Positions 35,662 through 39,140 of a stretch of DNA of 39,140 bases are shown piece by piece. The stretch comes from Candidatus Nitrotoga sp. BS (GTDB taxonomy: Bacteria; Pseudomonadota; Gammaproteobacteria; Burkholderiales; Gallionellaceae). How positions within the stretch are numbered: the stretch's first letter is position 1; every line of letters begins with the position of its first letter. Position numbers and translations under genes: made by a program. The notes beneath the pieces are model-generated. The model saw only the letters and a list, made by a program, of their open reading frames with translations, searched no databases and was not told where the DNA came from. The stretch covers positions 1 through 39,140 of the forward strand of contig NZ_CAKMLL010000022.1 of assembly GCF_927797785.1 (NCBI RefSeq), written 5' to 3'.

Positions 35662-36393
35662 CTACTTCACTCTTAGTCGCGCGAATAATTCCTGAGCTGA
35701 GGGGCTAACTATGTTTCTAACCGTGCCATCATGCAAGCCATGAGTAGGAATAGGTAACCCGGCTTGGACGTAATGGGCACGCCAGTTGGATTCGTACAAG
35801 ACTGTGTGCAGTCCAGTCCATGCTCCTTTGAGTTGATTGAGCTTGAACATGTCAAACATCACACGGTCACAAATGGATGTCCAGGCATTTGGAATCATGC
35901 CCCACATGGGCCACATAAAAGCTGCAGACCGGGCAAAAGACATACAATTTGTGTCTACATGGGTATGCTGCAAATCCTCCGTATGCTCAAGTCGCAGGTA
36001 CTCATGACCAGGCACAAAAATGTGTCGGTATGAAAATACTGCATCCAGAATTTTTCCCTGCGCTTGGGCTTGTTCATAAACATTCACCAAGCTCGTCACA
36101 TGATTTGGTTCGTATAAGTTATCCGCATCCAGGAAACAAATAACATCTGCGCCTTCGTTCAAGGCGCAGATGGCACCCACACTTCTGGGCGTACATCCAT
36201 AGTCGCCATGAGCGACCGGTAAAGTGATAGAAGACAGATTTTTAACGCCTGAAGTAACATCAGGCTTGGGGTATCCGTCAGAAATGAGGTAATGCTTCGT
36301 ATCTTGATGTGTCTGCGCCAATACACTTTGGATGCATCGGCGCAGGATTTCATCCGACTCTTTGTAGTATGGCGTAATAATCGCAACCTTCAT
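35662..36393 (-). CDS. Family 2 glycosyltransferase
   Basis: 243 residues, ATG start with AAGGTGG upstream. It begins MKVAIITPYYKESDEILRRCIQSVLAQTHQD, the standard GT-A start (residues 1-31), followed by ISDG, the acidic DAD metal site in CFLDADNLYEPNH (about 89-101), and a conserved WHTVLYESNWR-like C-terminal region. No membrane segments are seen, so it is a cytosolic or peripheral sugar transferase, probably for exopolysaccharide or surface glycan. It starts 25 nt after the UDP-glucuronate decarboxylase gene in the same orientation. Donor and acceptor are unknown. Confidence 0.88.
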   Translation of the reverse strand: MKVAIITPYYKESDEILRRCIQSVLAQTHQDTKHYLISDGYPKPDVTSGVKNLSSITLPVAHGDYGCTPRSVGAICALNEGADVICFLDADNLYEPNHVTSLVNVYEQAQAQGKILDAVFSYRHIFVPGHEYLRLEHTEDLQHTHVDTNCMSFARSAAFMWPMWGMIPNAWTSICDRVMFDMFKLNQLKGAWTGLHTVLYESNWRAHYVQAGLPIPTHGLHDGTVRNIVSPSAQELFARLRVK

Positions 36394-36418
36394 TTGGTGG
36401 CCACCTTCGCATGGAAAC

Positions 36419-37345
36419 TTAAACGTTGAAATAAGCGATTGTTTTTTTCAAGCCATTGATCAGATCAACCTTTGGGTACCAATCTAGCTGGTTTTTTGCC
36501 AGGTTGATGTCGGGTTGCCTTTGTTTGGGATCGTCCTGAGGCAGAGGTTTAAAAACCAATTTGCTCTTTGAGCCTGTCAGCTTAATCACTATTTTGGCAA
36601 ACTCCAGAATCGAAATTTCTGAAGGGTTTCCAATATTGACAGGTCCGGTAAATTCATCGCCGGTATCCATGGTTCGGATCAACGCATCAATCAAATCGTC
36701 AACGTAACAAAAACTTCTGGTTTGGTTACCATCACCATAAATTGTGATGCCATCTCCTTTGAGAGCCTGAACGATAAAGTTACTGACTACACGGCCATCA
36801 CCGGGCTGCATCCTCGGCCCGTAAGTGTTAAAGATTCGTGCCACTTTGATCCGCAAATGGTGCTGTCGCCAGTAGTCAAAGAAAAGCGTTTCAGCGCAGC
36901 GCTTGCCTTCATCGTAACAACTGCGAATACCGATCGGATTGACCCTGCCCCAATACGCCTCCGACTGGGGTTGAACTTCCGGGTCGCCATACACTTCACT
37001 CGTGCTTGCCTGGAGAATTTTTGCCTTTACTCGCTTGGCCAGTCCCAGCATGTTGATAGCGCCATGCACACTTGTCTTGGTGGTTTGTACCGGGTCAGAT
37101 TGGTAATGTACCGGTGATGCAGGGCAGGCCAGGTTGTAAATTTCGTCGACCTCCTCATATAGTGGAAAAGTAACATCGTGCCGCATTAATTCAAAATGGG
37201 GATGTCCCAGCAAATGTTTAATATTTTCCTTGTTACCCGTGAAAAAATTGTCAACACACAATACATCTGAACCGCTGGCCACCAGCCGCTCACATAGGTG
37301 CGACCCTAAAAAACCAGCCCCACCGGTTACAAGTATTCTTTTCAT
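36419..37345 (-). CDS. UDP-glucuronate decarboxylase-like NAD-dependent epimerase/dehydratase
   Basis: 308-residue extended short-chain dehydrogenase. NAD loop GGAGFLG (8-14), [34 protein letters not shown] (56-78), STSEVYGDP (114-122), catalytic Y144-x3-K148, [26 protein letters not shown]. The [10 protein letters not shown] and [17 protein letters not shown] segments are diagnostic of the UXS group, which makes UDP-xylose from UDP-glucuronate. Length matches the bacterial enzymes. Together with the following glycosyltransferase it forms a two-gene sugar-nucleotide and transfer module, plausibly linked to exopolysaccharide. Confidence 0.93.
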   Translation of the reverse strand: MKRILVTGGAGFLGSHLCERLVASGSDVLCVDNFFTGNKENIKHLLGHPHFELMRHDVTFPLYEEVDEIYNLACPASPVHYQSDPVQTTKTSVHGAINMLGLAKRVKAKILQASTSEVYGDPEVQPQSEAYWGRVNPIGIRSCYDEGKRCAETLFFDYWRQHHLRIKVARIFNTYGPRMQPGDGRVVSNFIVQALKGDGITIYGDGNQTRSFCYVDDLIDALIRTMDTGDEFTGPVNIGNPSEISILEFAKIVIKLTGSKSKLVFKPLPQDDPKQRQPDINLAKNQLDWYPKVDLINGLKKTIAYFNV

Positions 37346-37471
37346 TGTTTGTCAGCTGGACGCTAAGGATAGGAAATTTAAGCGCGACACGCAATCTCTC
37401 GTGCAAGCTGCTCTCACTCTACAGGAGGGAATCACCTGTGTCACCGGGTAAATCCAAGAGTTGAATAAAGA
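37346..37471. other. Spacer with a small dyad upstream of the UXS gene
   Basis: Contains ACAGG (37421-37425) pairing with CCTGT (37435-37439) across an AGGGAATCA-type loop. It should hold the promoter of the minus-strand UXS-glycosyltransferase pair, but no clear -35/-10 pair was identified. Confidence 0.3.
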
Positions 37472-37633
37472 GTGACTTTACTTGCCCACACCAACAGCGG
37501 TAAATATTGGCGTTTTGATTATTGCCACGGAGGCAAGCGGAAGATGCTGGCACTGCGTGTATATCCGGACGTAACCCTAGCCGATGCCAGGCCGCAACGA
37601 GATTTTGCGCTCAAGCGTCGCGAAGCAACGTAA
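37472..37633 (+). pseudogene. Tyrosine integrase fragment (DUF4102 arm-binding domain)
   Basis: A 53-codon frame encodes TNSGKYWRFDYCHGGKRKM, then LALRVYPDVTLADARPQRDFALKRR, matching the N-terminal arm-DNA-binding domain of P4-type phage/island integrases (GSKYWRFKYRFGGK...LALGVYPDVSLADAR). It stops at TAA 37631-37633, where the sequence switches directly to a transposase relic. The catalytic domain (R-H-R-Y) is absent, so this is a remnant. No tRNA attachment site is visible nearby. Confidence 0.85.
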
Positions 37634-38246
37634 GAGGTGCAATTTATCTGGATGACGAAGATAGGCTGAACTGGCTTAAAATTGTTTAACGAAGTATGTT
37701 CGCGCTTAAACTGGATTTGCCATGCCTATTGCTTGATGACCACCATTATCATGTGGTCGTGGGAACGGACTGCTAATTGCTCGAGTTACCCGCTATGTAG
37801 TCTTGAACCCGGTGAGAGCGAGCATGGTTAACGACGCAGCCGATTGGCCCTGGAGCAATGATCGATCGATGATGAATCAAGCGGCACCGTTGAAATGCTA
37901 GGAAGTCAATTGGCTATTGAGTCATTTTGGTTCGGATAAAGAACGTGCTTGTGTTCATTATCAGAATTTTGTCCGCGCGGGTATTGGCTTTCCACCCGTT
38001 TGGGATAAACACCTTAACAAGATTTTTCTGGGTAATCAGGATTTTGTCGATACAATGTAAAGCCTAATCAACATGGATCTTAATAAGTTCAAAGAGATAC
38101 CAAAGCTCAGCGCAGACCTTTGGGGAAACCGCTCGATTTTAAATTCTTTAAAGAAGGCATGCAGAATGCATATGAGACCGATTGCCGATGCTTTTTGGGT
38201 ACATAATGCCACTGTCAGCAGAGCGATCCATAAAACTGCGCTCTAA
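37634..38246 (+). pseudogene. Decayed REP-associated tyrosine transposase (RAYT, IS200-like)
   Basis: Across several frames the family sequence can be followed: RGAIYLDDEDRLNWLKIV, EVCSRLNWICHAYCLMT, a one-base-deleted NHYHVVV (the HUH metal site), then after an internal deletion RYVVLNPVRASMVNDAADW, WLLSHFGSDKERACVHYQ, NFVRAGIGFPPVWDKHLNK, IFLGNQDFVDTM, and a C-terminal helix-turn-helix-like IADAFWVHNATVSRAI. There are at least three frameshifts and two internal stops, and the block with the catalytic tyrosine is deleted. It directly abuts the integrase relic. The nonfunctional status is clear. Confidence 0.88.
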
Positions 38247-38284
38247 AATGCATGATTGTGCCCCCTTTCTCTCTTGAGATCACT

Positions 38285-38764
38285 ATGAACGATCAAGATA
38301 TTTCCATAGCCGTAGTGGCTACACAGGTTGCCTCACGGACAAAACCATCGAACTATCCAGAACCGTTCGCTTCCCGAATGGCGGGGCGAGAGAAGCGACC
38401 CCTTGGCGACTTGTTTGGCCTGTCAAATTTCGGGGTAAATCTAACGAAACTTTTGCCCGGTGCTGGTTCAGCCTTGCGGCATGCCCATTCCAAGCAAGAC
38501 GAATTCATCTACATATTGCACGGTCATCCCATGCTAGTCACCGATGCCGGTGAAACGCAACTCTCTCCTGGCATGTGCGCGGGATTCAAAGCGGGTACGG
38601 GCAACGCGCACCAGTTGCTAAATCGTACAGGTGAAGAAGTGCATTACCTTGAGGTTGGCGATCGCAGCGCAGGAGATTCCGCCGTATACCCTGACGATGA
38701 CTTACAGGCAGATCTCCTCGATGGAAAATGGCGGTTTGCACACAAAGACGGTTCGCCGTATTGA
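38285..38764 (+). CDS. Single-domain cupin protein
   Basis: 159 residues from ATG 38285. Cupin motif 1 is HAHSKQDEFIYILHG (H-x-H-x4-E-x6-G) and motif 2 is AGTGNAHQLLN, so three His and one Glu can bind a metal. The N-terminal part includes PFASRMAGREKRPLGDLFGL, seen in a subgroup of small cupins of unknown substrate; the C-terminus has YPDDDLQA and a KWRFAHKDGSPY end. It is followed 38 nt later by the ABM-like gene in the same direction, probably one transcript. Both lie beyond the transposase relics, so recent acquisition or rearrangement is possible. Confidence 0.85.
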   Translation: MNDQDISIAVVATQVASRTKPSNYPEPFASRMAGREKRPLGDLFGLSNFGVNLTKLLPGAGSALRHAHSKQDEFIYILHGHPMLVTDAGETQLSPGMCAGFKAGTGNAHQLLNRTGEEVHYLEVGDRSAGDSAVYPDDDLQADLLDGKWRFAHKDGSPY

Positions 38765-38802
38765 AGTTTACGCTCGTCTAACAACCTGCTATTGGAGTGC
38801 AC

Positions 38803-39084
38803 ATGCAACATGTTTTAATCATGCACGAGGTCGAAGCCTACCCAGCATGGAAAGCAATATTTGACCAAGCAGCGGACATAAGAAAGCGTGCTGGAGAAAT
38901 CAGCTACCAACTACTGCGATACGACAACAATGCAAACAACATTGTCCACTTTTCGGAGTGGTCATCATTGGATAATGCCAGGCGCTTCTTCGAATCTCCT
39001 GAATTGGTGGAAATCAGACAGAAAGCTGGCGTAAAAGCCCCCGACTTTATCTATCTGCAGGAGATAGAGCGTGGTGTGTTATAG
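38803..39084 (+). CDS. Small ABM-like (dimeric alpha-beta barrel) protein
   Basis: 93 residues from ATG 38803, with GGAG 5 nt upstream (a GTG at 38797 overlaps the ribosome binding site). It has the pattern of small ferredoxin-fold proteins related to antibiotic biosynthesis monooxygenases: HVLIMHEVEAYPAWKAIFDQ at the start, YQLLRYDNNANNIVHFSEW in the middle, LDNARRFFESPELVEIRQKAGV and a final beta strand. Members are often cofactor-free oxygenases or simply ligand binders. The function here is unknown; pairing with a cupin suggests a shared small-molecule role. Confidence 0.75.
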   Translation: MQHVLIMHEVEAYPAWKAIFDQAADIRKRAGEISYQLLRYDNNANNIVHFSEWSSLDNARRFFESPELVEIRQKAGVKAPDFIYLQEIERGVL

Positions 39085-39140
39085 CCCTAACGAATAAGGT
39101 TAGGTGCGACACGAAGTTGCACGATGAAGTTGTTCTGCCA

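Noticed and set aside
1-39140. tRNA, rRNA or CRISPR arrays
   Set aside because: No T-loop-like GTTCRANNC context within a cloverleaf, no rRNA signatures and no regularly spaced repeats were found by eye; a tRNAscan run could settle tRNAs.

Overview
The window looks like a chromosomal segment of a betaproteobacterium. The pointers are a gyrA-serC-serA-pheA-hisC-aroF-tyrA run next to a divergent ubiG-phosphatase pair, an endonuclease-type MutL, a PEP-CTERM protein, a split PntAA/PntAB/PntB transhydrogenase and moderate GC. Nitrosomonadales, perhaps a Gallionellaceae-like autotroph, would fit, but the lineage is inferred from gene content, not proven. I saw no rRNA, tRNA or CRISPR array.

Left edge (1-5150): accessory DNA. 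It has short repeats, a PEP-CTERM surface protein with what looks like a complete sigma-54 promoter (enhancer-like dyad, IHF-like site, -24/-12 element), a decayed group II intron reverse transcriptase, mnmC, a DUF3892 protein and AT-rich spacers.

Core block 1 (5151-18087): a minus-strand operon gyrA > serC > serA > pheA > hisC > aroF > tyrA, joining DNA gyrase A to serine and aromatic amino acid synthesis through overlaps and short gaps. The usual aroA-cmk-rpsA tail is absent. Divergent from gyrA are ubiG (ubiquinone) and an overlapping HAD phosphatase whose context points to MupP (wall recycling) rather than Gph. A DUF2905 membrane protein, an SH3 lipoprotein and an HDOD protein follow.

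Core block 2 (18135-28003): mutL-miaA on the minus strand. Divergent from them is a redox block: a 1194-residue flavoprotein joining a cysteine-rich N-terminal region, a GltD/NfnB-like module and a PyrK/NfnA-like module in one chain, followed by pntAA-pntAB-pntB. Together they look like an NAD(P)H/ferredoxin balancing unit, and this is the most interesting system in the window.

Right side (28004-39140): a large CHASE-PAS-PAS-PAS-GGDEF-EAL cyclic-di-GMP protein, a SulP anion transporter with a UspA-like protein, a two-gene sugar module (family 2 glycosyltransferase and UDP-glucuronate decarboxylase), a graveyard of integrase and RAYT transposase relics, and a cupin gene followed by a small ABM-like gene.
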